Shown piece by piece: positions 25,842-34,596 of a stretch of 64,000 nucleotides of DNA; position 1 is the stretch's first letter; every line of letters starts with the position of its first letter. The notes beneath the pieces were generated by a model, which worked only from the letters and a program-made list of their open reading frames with translations, did no database searches and was not told the DNA's origin. Source of the stretch: Bryobacterales bacterium (GTDB taxonomy: Bacteria; Acidobacteriota; Terriglobia; Bryobacterales; Bryobacteraceae); contig JAFAQY010000033.1 in NCBI GenBank assembly GCA_019261985.1, forward strand, positions 1 to 64,000. The letters run 5' to 3'. The translations under genes were made by a program, and so were the position numbers.

Positions 25842-27925
25842 GCGGGAGTAACCTCGCCCGGCAGGACAGGCCGCGGAGTAGCCCGGTCAGCGTATAGCTC
25901 ACCGGGAGCCTCAATGATCGAGTTCAAAATTTTCGAGTATCGCGATAACGATCCGGACGTGAAGAGTGTGTCGCCGGCGGAAGCGATCGAACCCGGGAGT
26001 GCGGCGACTCGTCCGTTTAACGGGAGTGTTGGCGCCGCCCCGCCGGTCGTTATTACCGGGAGCGGGACGTTGTAACCATGCACGGTTGCGCGGATCTCAT
26101 CGAGCACCTTGTCGGGCAGCCAGATGCCCAGGTTCAAGCCCATCTCTTTCGCGATCAGACCCATGATCTCGAGGTCTGTCTTCGTGCCCATCACCTTGAT
26201 CGCCGCTTTGAGCTTCTGTATCTCGCCACAGACGTTTGTAACCGTTCCGTTCTTTTCGTAGGCCGAAGCCGCCGGAAGGACGATGTCGGCGCGTTTCGCC
26301 GTCTCGGTCATGAATAAGTCCTGTACGACGACAAATGCCTTCTCGGACGCTAGCGTTGCGTTCTTGAGCGGGTTTGCGCCCACCACCCACAGGACATCGA
26401 GATCGGTAGAACCAAGCATCTCCTCGAGGCACATTCCGCCGTCGCGGGGAATTACGCCCATATCGAAGGCGCCGCGGGAATTTGAATAATCGACCAGGCA
26501 GATATATTTCACCGGAATACCGAGCGAATCGCCCATTCCGATAAAGCCGCGCATGCCGTGTTGCGAGGCGCCGCCACCGAAGACCATGGTCACATCGGAT
26601 TCGGTTTTAAGTTTCTCGCGCAGCGCTTCGAGATCCTGCTTCGTTCCCGGCAGGCGCACGGTGAAAACCGCGAGCTTTTCTTCGCGCACCGGACCGGGCG
26701 TCAGTGTGTATACATGCGCGCCGTGATGCCGTACATTGGCGCGGATCTGGTTCGCAAGCAATGGATGCTGCTGCGAAAGATCGCTGCCCACGATGACGAT
26801 GGCCTTCGCGGTATACAGGTCGCTTACAGTTGCCAGCGCGTCCGTCCGCCCGGACAGCGCGTCGAAGAACGTGGCTAAGTCTCCGGTGCGGTGATGATCG
26901 ATGTTATTCGTGCCGAGCCCCTGCCGCGCGAACTTTTGCAGGAAGAAATTTTCTTCGTTGGTGGTATGGTTCGAGCCGATAACGCCGAAATTCGCGCCTG
27001 CCTTTTTGAATTCGGCGAAGCGCCCGCCAATAATCTCAAGAGCCTTGGACCACGAGACCGGCTCAAAGCCGTCGCCGGTTTTGAGCATCGGCGATTGCAG
27101 CCGCTCGGGGTGCTCGACAAAATCGAAGGCGTAGCGGCCCTTTACGCATAGGAATTCGCCATTAATGCCGCTGCGATCGCGGTTGTTGCCGCGAATAATC
27201 TTTTCGTTGCGCACGCCCAATGTAGTCCGGCAGCCATCCGCGCAATGCGTGCAGATGGTTCCGACGTGATTCATTTCCCACGGTCGCGTCTGATAACGGT
27301 AAATGCCGCTGGTTAGCGCGCCTACGGGACAGATATCGATGCACGCGCCGCACTCGTCGCATTCGAGGTAATCGTGGTGATTCGGCACGATCTCCGCGCG
27401 CACCCCGCGCTCCGCAATACCCAGCGCGTTCACGCCCATGCCTTCATTGCAGACCCGCACGCAGCGGTAGCACAGAATACAGCGCGGCGCGTCAAAGAAG
27501 ACCACCGGCGACCACTGCTTTTCCGGGACATGCAGCTTGCGCTCCGTAAAACGGCTTTCGCCCGCGCCGTAGCGGAACACCATGTCTTGCAGCTCACATT
27601 CACCGCCCTTGTCGCACACAGGGCAATCGAGTGGGTGATTGGTGAGCAGAAACTCCAGAGTGCCTTTCCGGGCTTGTTGGACGGTCGGAGACTCGGTGTG
27701 GATCACCATTCCGGCCGCGACCGGCAAAGTGCAGCCGACCTGAAGCTTGGGGGTCTTCTCGACCTCTACCAAACACATGCGGCACGCGGCCTGAAGGGAA
27801 AGGCCTTCGTAGTAGCAGAAGGCGGGAATTTCGATGCCGTTTTCGCGCGCGACCTCGATCAGAAGCTTGCCTTTTTCAGCTTCGATCTCACGTCCGTTAA
27901 TGGTCAGTTGTACCGTTTCCGCCAT
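25838..27925 (-). CDS. nuoG: NADH-quinone oxidoreductase subunit G
   Basis: A 695-residue iron-sulfur subunit of the NADH arm. The N-terminal [2Fe-2S] ligands lie in PAFCYYEGLSLQAACRMC, and the His-ligated cluster in HPLDCPVCDKGGECELQD. Two further cluster sites occur in CILCYRCVRVCNEG and CDECGACIDICPVGA. The motif CTHCADGCRTT with a later Cys (LCVKGRY) matches the N7-type cluster found in only some phyla. The remainder is a molybdopterin-oxidoreductase-like domain without catalytic metal. A palindromic repeat directly precedes its start and no Shine-Dalgarno is visible between repeat and ATG. Confidence 0.95.
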   Translation of the reverse strand: MAETVQLTINGREIEAEKGKLLIEVARENGIEIPAFCYYEGLSLQAACRMCLVEVEKTPKLQVGCTLPVAAGMVIHTESPTVQQARKGTLEFLLTNHPLDCPVCDKGGECELQDMVFRYGAGESRFTERKLHVPEKQWSPVVFFDAPRCILCYRCVRVCNEGMGVNALGIAERGVRAEIVPNHHDYLECDECGACIDICPVGALTSGIYRYQTRPWEMNHVGTICTHCADGCRTTLGVRNEKIIRGNNRDRSGINGEFLCVKGRYAFDFVEHPERLQSPMLKTGDGFEPVSWSKALEIIGGRFAEFKKAGANFGVIGSNHTTNEENFFLQKFARQGLGTNNIDHHRTGDLATFFDALSGRTDALATVSDLYTAKAIVIVGSDLSQQHPLLANQIRANVRHHGAHVYTLTPGPVREEKLAVFTVRLPGTKQDLEALREKLKTESDVTMVFGGGASQHGMRGFIGMGDSLGIPVKYICLVDYSNSRGAFDMGVIPRDGGMCLEEMLGSTDLDVLWVVGANPLKNATLASEKAFVVVQDLFMTETAKRADIVLPAASAYEKNGTVTNVCGEIQKLKAAIKVMGTKTDLEIMGLIAKEMGLNLGIWLPDKVLDEIRATVHGYNVPLPVITTGGAAPTLPLNGRVAALPGSIASAGDTLFTSGSLSRYSKILNSIIEAPGELYADRATPRPVLPGEVTPA

Positions 27926-27936
27926 ACTAATTTGGG

Positions 27937-28025
27937 GTGGAGCAGGCTTTAGCCTGCAACCCTGGCTTCGGCCCGGGCAGTTGGCGGAGACTCAAGTCTC
28001 CGTTGCAGGCTGAAGCCTGCTCCAC
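27937..28025 (+). repeat. Multi-hairpin palindromic repeat G, type 2, nuoF-nuoG junction
   Basis: 89 bp with perfect complementary ends GTGGAGC and GCTCCAC, and internal hairpins CAGGCTTTAGCCTG, CCTGGCTTCGGCC-type, GGAGACTCAAGTCTCC and CAGGCTGAAGCCTG. It occupies nearly the whole gap between nuoF and nuoG. Confidence 0.85.
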
Positions 28026-28030
28026 GATTC

Positions 28031-29323
28031 TCATACCGCCACCATGGCCTGCGCCAGGCGCTTCTCAAAATCCTCGTAGAACTTCTCGACTATGGAAATT
28101 GTCGGCATTGCCGCTGCGTCGCCGAGAGCGCAGAAGGTCCGGCCCAGCATGTTCTTTGAAAGCTCGCCGAGCAAGGCGACATCTTCCGGCCGCCCGCCGC
28201 CATCGTCGAAACGCTGGAGAATCTTTCGCAACCATGTGGTGCCCTCGCGGCAGGGAATGCACCAGCCACAGCTTTCATGCGCATAGAAGCGCATGATCCG
28301 TAGCGCGAACTTCACCATGTCCGTAGTCTCATCCAGCACGACCATGCCGCCGGATCCGAGCATGCTGCCGATTTTTGCGAGCGTGTCGTAATCCATGGGA
28401 ATGTCGCACTCGCCCGCCTTCAAGATCGGGCATGAAGATCCGCCCGGCACAACCGCTTTCAATCTCCGCCCGCCCGGAATTCCGCCCGCGACCTCATAGA
28501 TCGCCTTGAGCATCGGATATCCAAGAGGAAGCTCATACACGCCCGGCTTATTTACGTGCCCGGAAATGCACACCAGCCTGGTGCCGCCGTTTTTCGGCGT
28601 GCCGAGCGCGGCGAAAGCTGCTCCGCCGTCGCGAATAATCGCTGGAATTGCGCTGAAGGTCTCGACATTATTCAGGAGCGTGGGGGATGCCCAAGCGCCT
28701 GCAACCGCCGGGAACGGCGGTTTCATGCGCGGAATGCCGCGCTTGCCTTCGAGTGAATCCAGCAGAGCCGTTTCTTCGCCGCACTCGTACGCGCCCGCTC
28801 CGGAATGCGTGTAAAGATCGAAATCGAATTCCGTGCCCGCGATGTTCCTGCCGAGGTACCCCTTCGAGTACGCCTCTGCAATCGCCCGGTCCATATGATC
28901 GATCAGATATCGGTATTCGCCGCGAATATAGAGATAGCCTTTATGCGCGTCCATCGCCAGGCCGGCGATCAGAATGCCCTCGATCAGCTGGTGCGGATCG
29001 TACTCCATCAGCAGCCGGTCCTTGCAGGTGCCCGGCTCGCTTTCGTCGGCGTTGATGACGATATATTTCGGCTTCGGCGACGTCCGCGGGACGAAACTCC
29101 ACTTCAAACCCGTCGGGAACCCCGCGCCGCCGCGCCCGCGCAGAGCCGAAGCCTTAACCTCCTCGACAATCTGCTCCGGTGTCATCTGGCGGGCTTTCAA
29201 GAATGCCTTGAAGCCGTCATTGGCGAGGTAAACGTCCAGCGACTCGGAGTTGTCGAGGCCGAAGCGTTTGCTGAGGACCTTGGTCTCAAGCGGGCTGGGT
29301 TCGTTGTAAAGCAGCTTTGGCAT
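28031..29323 (-). CDS. nuoF: NADH-quinone oxidoreductase subunit F
   Basis: A 430-residue flavoprotein that accepts the hydride from NADH. FMN/NADH motifs: RGRGGAGFPTGLKW, NADESEPGTCKDR, YECGEETALLDSLEG. The [4Fe-4S] N3 ligands lie in ESCGWCIPCREGT with the fourth Cys in GRTFCALGDAA. Full length for the family. It is flanked on both sides by type-2 palindromic repeats inside the operon. Confidence 0.97.
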   Translation of the reverse strand: MPKLLYNEPSPLETKVLSKRFGLDNSESLDVYLANDGFKAFLKARQMTPEQIVEEVKASALRGRGGAGFPTGLKWSFVPRTSPKPKYIVINADESEPGTCKDRLLMEYDPHQLIEGILIAGLAMDAHKGYLYIRGEYRYLIDHMDRAIAEAYSKGYLGRNIAGTEFDFDLYTHSGAGAYECGEETALLDSLEGKRGIPRMKPPFPAVAGAWASPTLLNNVETFSAIPAIIRDGGAAFAALGTPKNGGTRLVCISGHVNKPGVYELPLGYPMLKAIYEVAGGIPGGRRLKAVVPGGSSCPILKAGECDIPMDYDTLAKIGSMLGSGGMVVLDETTDMVKFALRIMRFYAHESCGWCIPCREGTTWLRKILQRFDDGGGRPEDVALLGELSKNMLGRTFCALGDAAAMPTISIVEKFYEDFEKRLAQAMVAV

Positions 29324-29337
29324 GTTACGCTGCCACG

Positions 29338-29425
29338 GTGGAGCAGGCTTCAGCCTGCAACGGCGGCTTCAGCCGCCGTCCGGACCCGGGCTGAAGCCCG
29401 GGTTGCAAGCTAAAGCTTGCTCCAC
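29338..29425 (+). repeat. Multi-hairpin palindromic repeat H, type 2, nuoE-nuoF junction
   Basis: 88 bp with ends GTGGAGC/GCTCCAC and internal hairpins CAGGCTTCAGCCTG, ACGGCGGCTTCAGCCGCCGT, CCCGGGCTGAAGCCCGGG and CAAGCTAAAGCTTG. It fills the gap between nuoE and nuoF almost exactly. Confidence 0.86.
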
Positions 29426-29428
29426 CCC

Positions 29429-29911
29429 TCATTGTTTTTTCCTCAAGCCGTCTATCAATTTGTCGAGCTTTTCCGGCGTCACGAAATGATGGAAATCGTA
29501 GTTGATTTCGACCGCCGGAGCCCAGGAGCATGCGCCCATGCATTCGACTTCTTCCACTGAAAATTGCCCGTCCGCGGTGACTTCCTTGTTCCCGATTCCG
29601 AGTTTTTTCTTCGCGTGCTCGTATAGCTCTGTGCCGCCCACCAGCATGCAACTGATGTTGGTGCAAACCTGGACGTGATACTTGCCCAGCGGCTTGCGGT
29701 GCAGCATGGAGTAATACCCGACCACTTCATCCACCTGGAGCGGCGCCACTTCGCACCGGCGGGCGACCTCCTCGATCAGTTCCGGAGTGATGGCGCCCGT
29801 TTCGTCCTGCGCATAAATCAACATGGGAACGACCGCCGACCGCTTCCGTCCTTCCGGATAGGCGGCCAGCATTTTCGCGAATTTTTCTTCGAGATTAGGG
29901 GAGAACGTCAT
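29429..29911 (-). CDS. nuoE: NADH-quinone oxidoreductase subunit E
   Basis: A 160-residue thioredoxin-fold [2Fe-2S] subunit. I chose ATG at 29911 (MTFSPNLEEKFAKML), which overlaps the nuoD TAA by one base; a longer open frame upstream is antisense-like sequence of nuoD. Cluster ligands: VCTNISCMLVGG and ECMGACSWAPA. It passes electrons near NuoF and is normally followed by nuoF, as here, after a repeat copy. Confidence 0.95.
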   Translation of the reverse strand: MTFSPNLEEKFAKMLAAYPEGRKRSAVVPMLIYAQDETGAITPELIEEVARRCEVAPLQVDEVVGYYSMLHRKPLGKYHVQVCTNISCMLVGGTELYEHAKKKLGIGNKEVTADGQFSVEEVECMGACSWAPAVEINYDFHHFVTPEKLDKLIDGLRKKQ

Positions 29912-31149
29912 TACCGGTCGGTATCCCCCAAGACGAAATCCATGCTCCCGAGGGCGGCGATCGAATCCGCGATCAGAATTCCTTCGAGCATCTTCGGCAG
30001 CCCCTGCAGGTTGCCGAAGCTGGGCGTGCGCATGTGGACCCGATATGGCTTCGAGGTGCCGTCGCTCACGATGTAGTACCCGATCTCGCCGCGCGGCGAT
30101 TCGATGCACTGATAAACCTCGCCCTTGGGCACGCGGAAGCCTTCGGTAACGATCTTGAAGTGATAAATGAGCGCTTCCATCTGCGTCTTCATCTTTTCGC
30201 GATCGGGCAGCAGCACATGTGGCGAGTCGGCGCGCCACGGCCCGTCCGGCATGCCCTCCAGCGCCTGCCGGATGATGTTTGCACTCTCACGCATTTCCGT
30301 CAGCCGGACGCGGTACCGGCCCCACACGTCGTTATCCGTATGCGTCGCCACTTTGAAATCGAATTTGTCATAGCTCGAGTAGGGCTGCGTTTTCCGCAGG
30401 TCCATCGGCACGCCGGCAGCGCGAATCATCGGGCCCGTTATGCCCAAATCCAGCATGTCTTCGAGCGAAATGAAACCCACTCCCTTGGTACGCCGGAGCC
30501 AGATCGGATTAGCGTTCAGTAGCTCTTCATACTCATCCACCTTGCTCGGGAACGCGCGAATGAACTTGCCTACCGCCTGCTGCCAGCCGCGGGGAGGCTC
30601 CAGCGCCAAGCCGCCGATGCGAATGTAGCTTGTCATCATGCGCTGGCCTGAAAACATTTCGAAGATGCGGAGGATGTCTTCGCGCTCGCGGAAACAGTAG
30701 AAGAACACCGTCATCGCGCCGATGTCGAGCGCGTGCGTTCCCAGCCACACCAAATGGCTGTTCAGGCGGGACAACTCGGTCAGCATCACGCGCATCCATT
30801 GCGCGCGGGGAGGAATTTCAAGCTGAAGCAGCTTTTCTACCGCCAGCGCGTAGACTAGATTGTTCGAAAGATTCGCAAGATAATCGACGCGGTCTGTAAG
30901 GGTGACGACCTGCTGCCAGAACTTCTGTTCGCACTCCTTTTCGATACCGGTGTGCAGGAAACCGATGTCGGGATCGGCTTTAATGATGATTTCGCCTTCG
31001 AGCTCGAGCACAATACGCAGCACTCCGTGCGTAGAGGGGTGTTGCGGACCCATATTCAGGGTCATGCGCCTTGGCGCGGACGGACTCGCCGGCGGTTCCT
31101 GGGTCGCCGGGATCGTCGCTACGTGTTCTTCAAACAGCTCCTTGGTCAT
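29911..31149 (-). CDS. nuoD: NADH-quinone oxidoreductase subunit D
   Basis: A 412-residue quinone-site subunit related to NiFe-hydrogenase large subunits, without the metal site. Signatures: MGPQHPSTHGVLRIVLELEG (His of the quinone pocket), DIGFLHTGIEK, TDRVDYLANLSNNLVY, and the C-terminal MDFVLGDTDR. It starts 3 bp after nuoC ends. NuoC and NuoD are separate genes here. Confidence 0.97.
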   Translation of the reverse strand: MTKELFEEHVATIPATQEPPASPSAPRRMTLNMGPQHPSTHGVLRIVLELEGEIIIKADPDIGFLHTGIEKECEQKFWQQVVTLTDRVDYLANLSNNLVYALAVEKLLQLEIPPRAQWMRVMLTELSRLNSHLVWLGTHALDIGAMTVFFYCFREREDILRIFEMFSGQRMMTSYIRIGGLALEPPRGWQQAVGKFIRAFPSKVDEYEELLNANPIWLRRTKGVGFISLEDMLDLGITGPMIRAAGVPMDLRKTQPYSSYDKFDFKVATHTDNDVWGRYRVRLTEMRESANIIRQALEGMPDGPWRADSPHVLLPDREKMKTQMEALIYHFKIVTEGFRVPKGEVYQCIESPRGEIGYYIVSDGTSKPYRVHMRTPSFGNLQGLPKMLEGILIADSIAALGSMDFVLGDTDR

Positions 31150-31152
31150 GCG

Positions 31153-31590
31153 CTACTCGTTTCCGTACCCGTACTTATTCCCGTGAACCGGATAATCTTT
31201 TCGAAGTGGAAAGCCTTCCCAATCGAGCGGCATCAAGATTCGCACCAGATTGGGATGATTGCGGAAGACAATGCCGAACATGTCGTAGGTTTCCCGTTCG
31301 TACCAGTTCGCCGAGCGCCAGACGCCAGTAGCGGAATCGATTTCCGGAGTGGCGCCGGACAGACGGCACTTTAGGCGTAAATACCGGTTGTTTTCAATCG
31401 AGTGGAGATGATAAACCACCTCAAACCGCGGCTCGGCCGGGTACCAGTCGACTGCCGTAATGGTACTGAGGCGGACGAACTTCTCTCTTTCTCTAAGATA
31501 CCTGCACAGATCCACGACCTGCGCGGGGTCGGCGATAAGCGTGGTTTCACCCAGCGTTTCAACCATTTCGAGAATAGCCGGATGGTTCAT
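31153..31590 (-). CDS. nuoC: NADH-quinone oxidoreductase subunit C
   Basis: A 145-residue short form of the 30-kDa subunit. Signatures: YHLHSIENNRYLRLK, GVWRSANWYERETYDMFGIV and ILMPLDWEGFPLRKDYPV, the family signature. Its ATG overlaps the nuoA stop (ATGA). In canonical operons nuoB lies between nuoA and nuoC; here they overlap, so nuoB is absent from the position. Confidence 0.96.
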   Translation of the reverse strand: MNHPAILEMVETLGETTLIADPAQVVDLCRYLREREKFVRLSTITAVDWYPAEPRFEVVYHLHSIENNRYLRLKCRLSGATPEIDSATGVWRSANWYERETYDMFGIVFRNHPNLVRILMPLDWEGFPLRKDYPVHGNKYGYGNE

Positions 31591-31976
31591 CTATCGCCGT
31601 CGTCCTTCATGGACCAGTCCAGCGCGCCTTTGCGCCAGACGTAGAAAAAGCCGCCCAAAACAAGCGCGATAAAAATTGTCATCTCAAAGAACCCGAATAG
31701 TTTAAGCTGCCGGTAGACCACCGCCCACGGGTACAGGAAAACGGCTTCAATATCGAACAGGATAAAGATCATCCCGACGAGGTAGAATTTGACGCTAAAC
31801 CGCTCGCGGGCGGAGCCGACCGGCGCCATGCCGGATTCATACGGTGTGTCCTTCAGAGGACTGCGGGCACGTTTGCCGAGCACAGCCGACAGCGTAATCA
31901 GCGCCGCCGCGATTCCCGCCGCGATTACGATCTGTACCAGGACAGGAAAATAGATTTCGGGATAAGATGTGGGCAT
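31587..31976 (-). CDS. nuoA: NADH-quinone oxidoreductase subunit A
   Basis: A 129-residue protein with three transmembrane helices. I chose ATG at 31976 (MPTSYPEIYFPVLVQ); a longer frame from GTG 32033 would overlap the promoter. Signatures: TPYESGMAPVGSARERFSVK, the conserved Q-site loop, and FILFDIEAVFLYPWAV. First gene of the nuo operon. No good Shine-Dalgarno is seen before the ATG. Confidence 0.93.
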   Translation of the reverse strand: MPTSYPEIYFPVLVQIVIAAGIAAALITLSAVLGKRARSPLKDTPYESGMAPVGSARERFSVKFYLVGMIFILFDIEAVFLYPWAVVYRQLKLFGFFEMTIFIALVLGGFFYVWRKGALDWSMKDDGDR

Positions 31977-32009
31977 CGAGTACGGAGGATCGAGTAGCCT
32001 TAACTTGCT

Positions 32010-32040
32010 ACTATAACTGATCGCCGGAAGCACCTGTCAA
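32010..32040 (-). promoter_or_regulatory. Candidate sigma-70-type promoter of the nuo operon
   Basis: On the minus strand TTGACA (32040-32035) and TATAGT (32015-32010) are separated by 19 bp, about 35-60 bp upstream of the nuoA ATG. The -35 box is perfect; the spacing is 1-2 bp long. It lies in the 71-bp divergent gap with thiS. Confidence 0.55.
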
Positions 32041-32047
32041 ACCGGAA

Positions 32048-32272
32048 ATGGAAACTGCCCAAAATAAAACCATTCAGATTGTAGTCAACGGTGAGCCGAA
32101 GACAGTTCCGCAGGGCCTTAATGTCGCTCAATTACTGGATTTATTAGCTATCAACCCCGGACGTGTAGCGGTGGAATTGAACCGTGCGATCGTGCGTAAG
32201 CAGGATTGGGCCGAGGCGGCGGTGCAGGAGGGTGCGCAGGTTGAGGTCGTGTGGTTCGTCGGGGGCGGCTAA
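32048..32272 (+). CDS. thiS: Sulfur carrier protein ThiS
   Basis: A 74-residue ubiquitin-fold protein ending in the diglycine tail (VVWFVGGG) that is adenylated and thiocarboxylated to supply sulfur for the thiazole of thiamine. IQIVVNGEPKTVPQGLNVAQ and VAVELNRAIVRKQDW follow the ThiS pattern. It stands alone without thiG or thiF nearby. Divergent from nuoA. The family also includes MoaD-like proteins, but AVELN and the length favour ThiS. Confidence 0.88.
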   Translation: METAQNKTIQIVVNGEPKTVPQGLNVAQLLDLLAINPGRVAVELNRAIVRKQDWAEAAVQEGAQVEVVWFVGGG

Positions 32273-32329
32273 TCCGCCGCCCGGATACCTTGGGGCGCCA
32301 TGTCATTGTGCAACTGTGAAAAGCATCAC

Positions 32330-33006
32330 AATCTCAAGCCGGATGAGCGGCAGGCGGAGGGGCTGGCCAGGTCGGCGTAGCGGGCGATTTTGAATACACG
32401 CGGCAGTGGGAAAGTAGACGGTGGCGGGCATAAAGGCGCTGCATACGGCTTGGACGAGGGCGCGAAGTTTGAGTGGTGGTGGCGAGTCCGACGGACCGAC
32501 AGAGTGCGGAGTTTGTGGGGAACGTTGGGGAAATGGCGGCGCGGCTCGGAGTAAGGCGCGCGGATGGGAAGAACGCGAGGAGCCTGGCTTTGCCTAATGC
32601 GTCGCGGATTATCGGTTGCCGGGGAATGAGGAACCATTCGCGGATTTTCGGCGACGCTGATTGTGATCGATGAGGCAGCCCGGATCCCGATGCGCTGTAT
32701 AAAGCGCTGCGCCCGATGCTGGCGGTGAGCGGCGGGGATTTGTGGCTGCTCAGCACACCCCGGGGAAAGACGGGATTATTTTACGGGAATTGGGCGAATG
32801 GCGGAACGGAGTGCGACCGGGCTACCGTGAAGGCGAGGGAGTGCCCGCGGATATCGGCTGCATTTTTGGAGGAAGAGCGGAGGGAAATGCGTGAAGCATA
32901 GTTCCGGCAGGAGTATATGTGCGAGTTCGTGGATAACGGGGAGCACATGTGCGACAGGGAACTGGCACTGGCGGCTTTTGAGGATTTCCCGCCGCTGGCG
33001 ATTTGA
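32330..33006 (+). pseudogene. Phage-type terminase large subunit remnant
   Basis: Pieces of a terminase ATPase are recognisable in changing frames: KPDERQAEGLARSA and RAILN near 32335-32395, GIKALHTAWTRARSL at about 32428-32475, SPTDRQSAEFVGNVGEMAAR from 32481, LALPNASRIIG, LYKALRPMLAVSGGDLWLLS around 32698-32750, TPRGKTGLFYGNWANGG, and CPRISAAFLEEERREM up to the stop near 32899, then EYMCEFVDNGEHMCDRELAL to about 33006. The Walker A region is destroyed and several frameshifts separate the pieces. It is a relic of a prophage or related cassette. Confidence 0.7.
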
Positions 33007-33297
33007 GTTGGCAGTTAAGAAGGATATGCGTGAGATTTCAAAAATTGCTAAGGGCGCTTGATGCAGAGTTGGAATCAAAAACGACTGCTTTATATCGAAC
33101 TTGAAAGACAACTGGGAGAGCCTTCAACGTGCTTCGCCCTGAATTGCTATAGTGCATCTGTTATTCATCATGAAATTAGATCATAGGAACTAGGAGAATG
33201 TCATTGGTGATGATAGAGAAGAAGCTGTTACGGTATTTTGTCACGTGCGCGAATTCATACATAGCGTCGTCGAAGCCGGACTCCGTTAATAACAGCT
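33007..33297. other. Non-coding patch, no gene seen
   Basis: About 290 bp of visibly more AT-rich sequence between the terminase relic and the HNH gene. No coding frame, repeat or promoter could be supported. Confidence 0.4.
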
Positions 33298-33830
33298 ATG
33301 GCCGCTCGTCACGTAATTTCTAAGAAGCTTCAGATCGAGGTTTTCCGCCGCGGGCGGTGGCTATGTCATTGGTGCGGGCGTCCCGTTATTTTCGCTCCAG
33401 CATTGAAATATTTGGAGCGCTTCGCGCGAAGCACCGGCTTCAGCGGCCCGCTGGCTTACCATCACGCGCATTGGACGCGGCGCGATACGCCGCTTCTCGA
33501 TTACATGGGTGCTGTGATCGATCATCGTGAAGCGCACAGCAAGGGCGGCAACGACGCCACAGACAATCTCATCACAGCATGCTGCAAATGCAACGCGCTC
33601 AAGAGTGACGCGAAGTGGGAAGTGTTTACGGCGAAACAACAGCGCATACCGTAAAGGGTAAGTACGGCGAGCCCAAGCACTGGGACGGACTCTCGGCGCT
33701 GTTCATTATTCTTTTGGAACGCGAGCCGGATAATGCGAGTGCGACCGAGCGCGACTGGTTGAAGCAGCTAAAAGCACCGTCACTGCAACTCTGCCATCGT
33801 GGATTCGATGAAGAACCACGCCTAAAATGA
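33298..33830 (+). pseudogene. HNH endonuclease, split by a one-base frameshift
   Basis: ATG at 33298 opens 118 residues with the zinc-ribbon pair CHWCGRP, the HNH core VIDHREAHSKGGNDATDNLI and CCKCNALKSD. The frame stops at 33652-33654 (QQRIP). The conserved-looking continuation VKGKYGEPKHWDGLSALFI and LEREPDNASATERDWL is in another frame, ending near 33830. One missing base at about 33651 restores a 177-residue protein. It lies in the decayed patch with the terminase relic. The HNH core itself is intact, so the shorter product could still be active. Confidence 0.7.
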
Positions 33831-33951
33831 TCCAAGGCCGCGATGCGTGGCACGGGTTTCGGGCCGCAATGAATTTTTGGATGCGTGCGCGGCTTTGGCT
33901 TAGCAGCGCGATCGACGCGGATGTTCAACCAGGCAGGGTGGTGAACTTATT

Positions 33952-33980
33952 TCAGTTTTCAGTTATCAGTTTTCAATTAC
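33952..33980. repeat. Short CAGTTNT heptad array
   Basis: Four units of the form CAGTTTT/CAGTTAT/CAGTTTT/CAATTAC. It overlaps the stop of the toxin relic on the minus strand. Related arrays are at 47850-47958 and 62937-62964. Confidence 0.7.
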
Positions 33981-34225
33981 GAAACTGCTTTTTCAATTCC
34001 ATCGGACATGACCGCGGGGGTGGTTCCATGGAGGAAGTACAGGATTCCGTAACGTACACCTTGCAAGCTGATTCGGAGGTCGTCGATTCCATCGCGCAGA
34101 AAGTCGGCTTCGGACCGGCGCAGTTCGTGGCCCAAGTGGCGAAGACGTTCCCGGCGTACATAGCAGTTGTCCCGCGTCTTTCGCCGCACGTCTTTGAACC
34201 ATTCCAGAAACGGACATGATCCATC
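33977..34225 (-). pseudogene. Gp49-like (RelE/HigB-type) toxin remnant
   Basis: The minus frame reads DGSCPFLEWFKDVRRKTRD, then LRHLGHELRRSEADFLRDG, IDDLRISLQGVRYGILYFLH and GTTPAVMSDG, the pattern of phage-derived Gp49-like toxins. No start codon lies upstream in frame (it runs back into ARRQRDEDGS and beyond), and the C-terminal third is cut by a stop at the heptad array. No antitoxin gene is seen downstream. It is part of the decayed patch. Confidence 0.6.
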
Positions 34226-34596
34226 CTCGTCCCTTTGCCGCCTAGCTTCAGTAGGTTCGCAAAATTCCGACGTAGCGGTTTATTGAGTTCGCCCGCAGTG
34301 GAGATTTGTCGTTGAGTTCACTTTAGCTCTGCGCAGATGCCGGGCTCGGGTTAAGAGTTGTAGCAGATCGGGGAGTACGGTTGATTTCCTCATTGTATTC
34401 GTCAAGCTGATTATTTTTAGCCCGACATGATGGCGGGACCGCGCAGGCGGACTGAAGTCCGCCGCAGGTTTGGCAACCTGCCCCACAATCTTAACTGGTT
34501 TAAGTTACGGCTTTTTGATGACTATTGAGGAGTACCTAAACTTCGTATGTTTCAGAGCAACACCGGCAGACCCCGATGTTTTTGTGGAATGGTTTA
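34226..34596. other. Intergenic stretch with one repeat copy
   Basis: About 370 bp. Besides repeat I (34444-34486) I see no supported gene; short frames here lack ribosome sites and family-like patterns. Confidence 0.4.
34444..34486 (+). repeat. Palindromic repeat I (short form)
   Basis: Hairpins GGCGGACTGAAGTCCGCC and GCAGGTTTGGCAACCTGC, then CCCAC. The first hairpin has a CTGAAG centre (type-2 style) and the second a TTGGCAA centre (type-1 style), showing that the modules mix. Confidence 0.8.

Noticed and set aside
33827-34219. 130-codon + strand frame in the decayed patch
   Set aside because: It crosses the heptad array and is antisense to the recognisable Gp49-like toxin relic.
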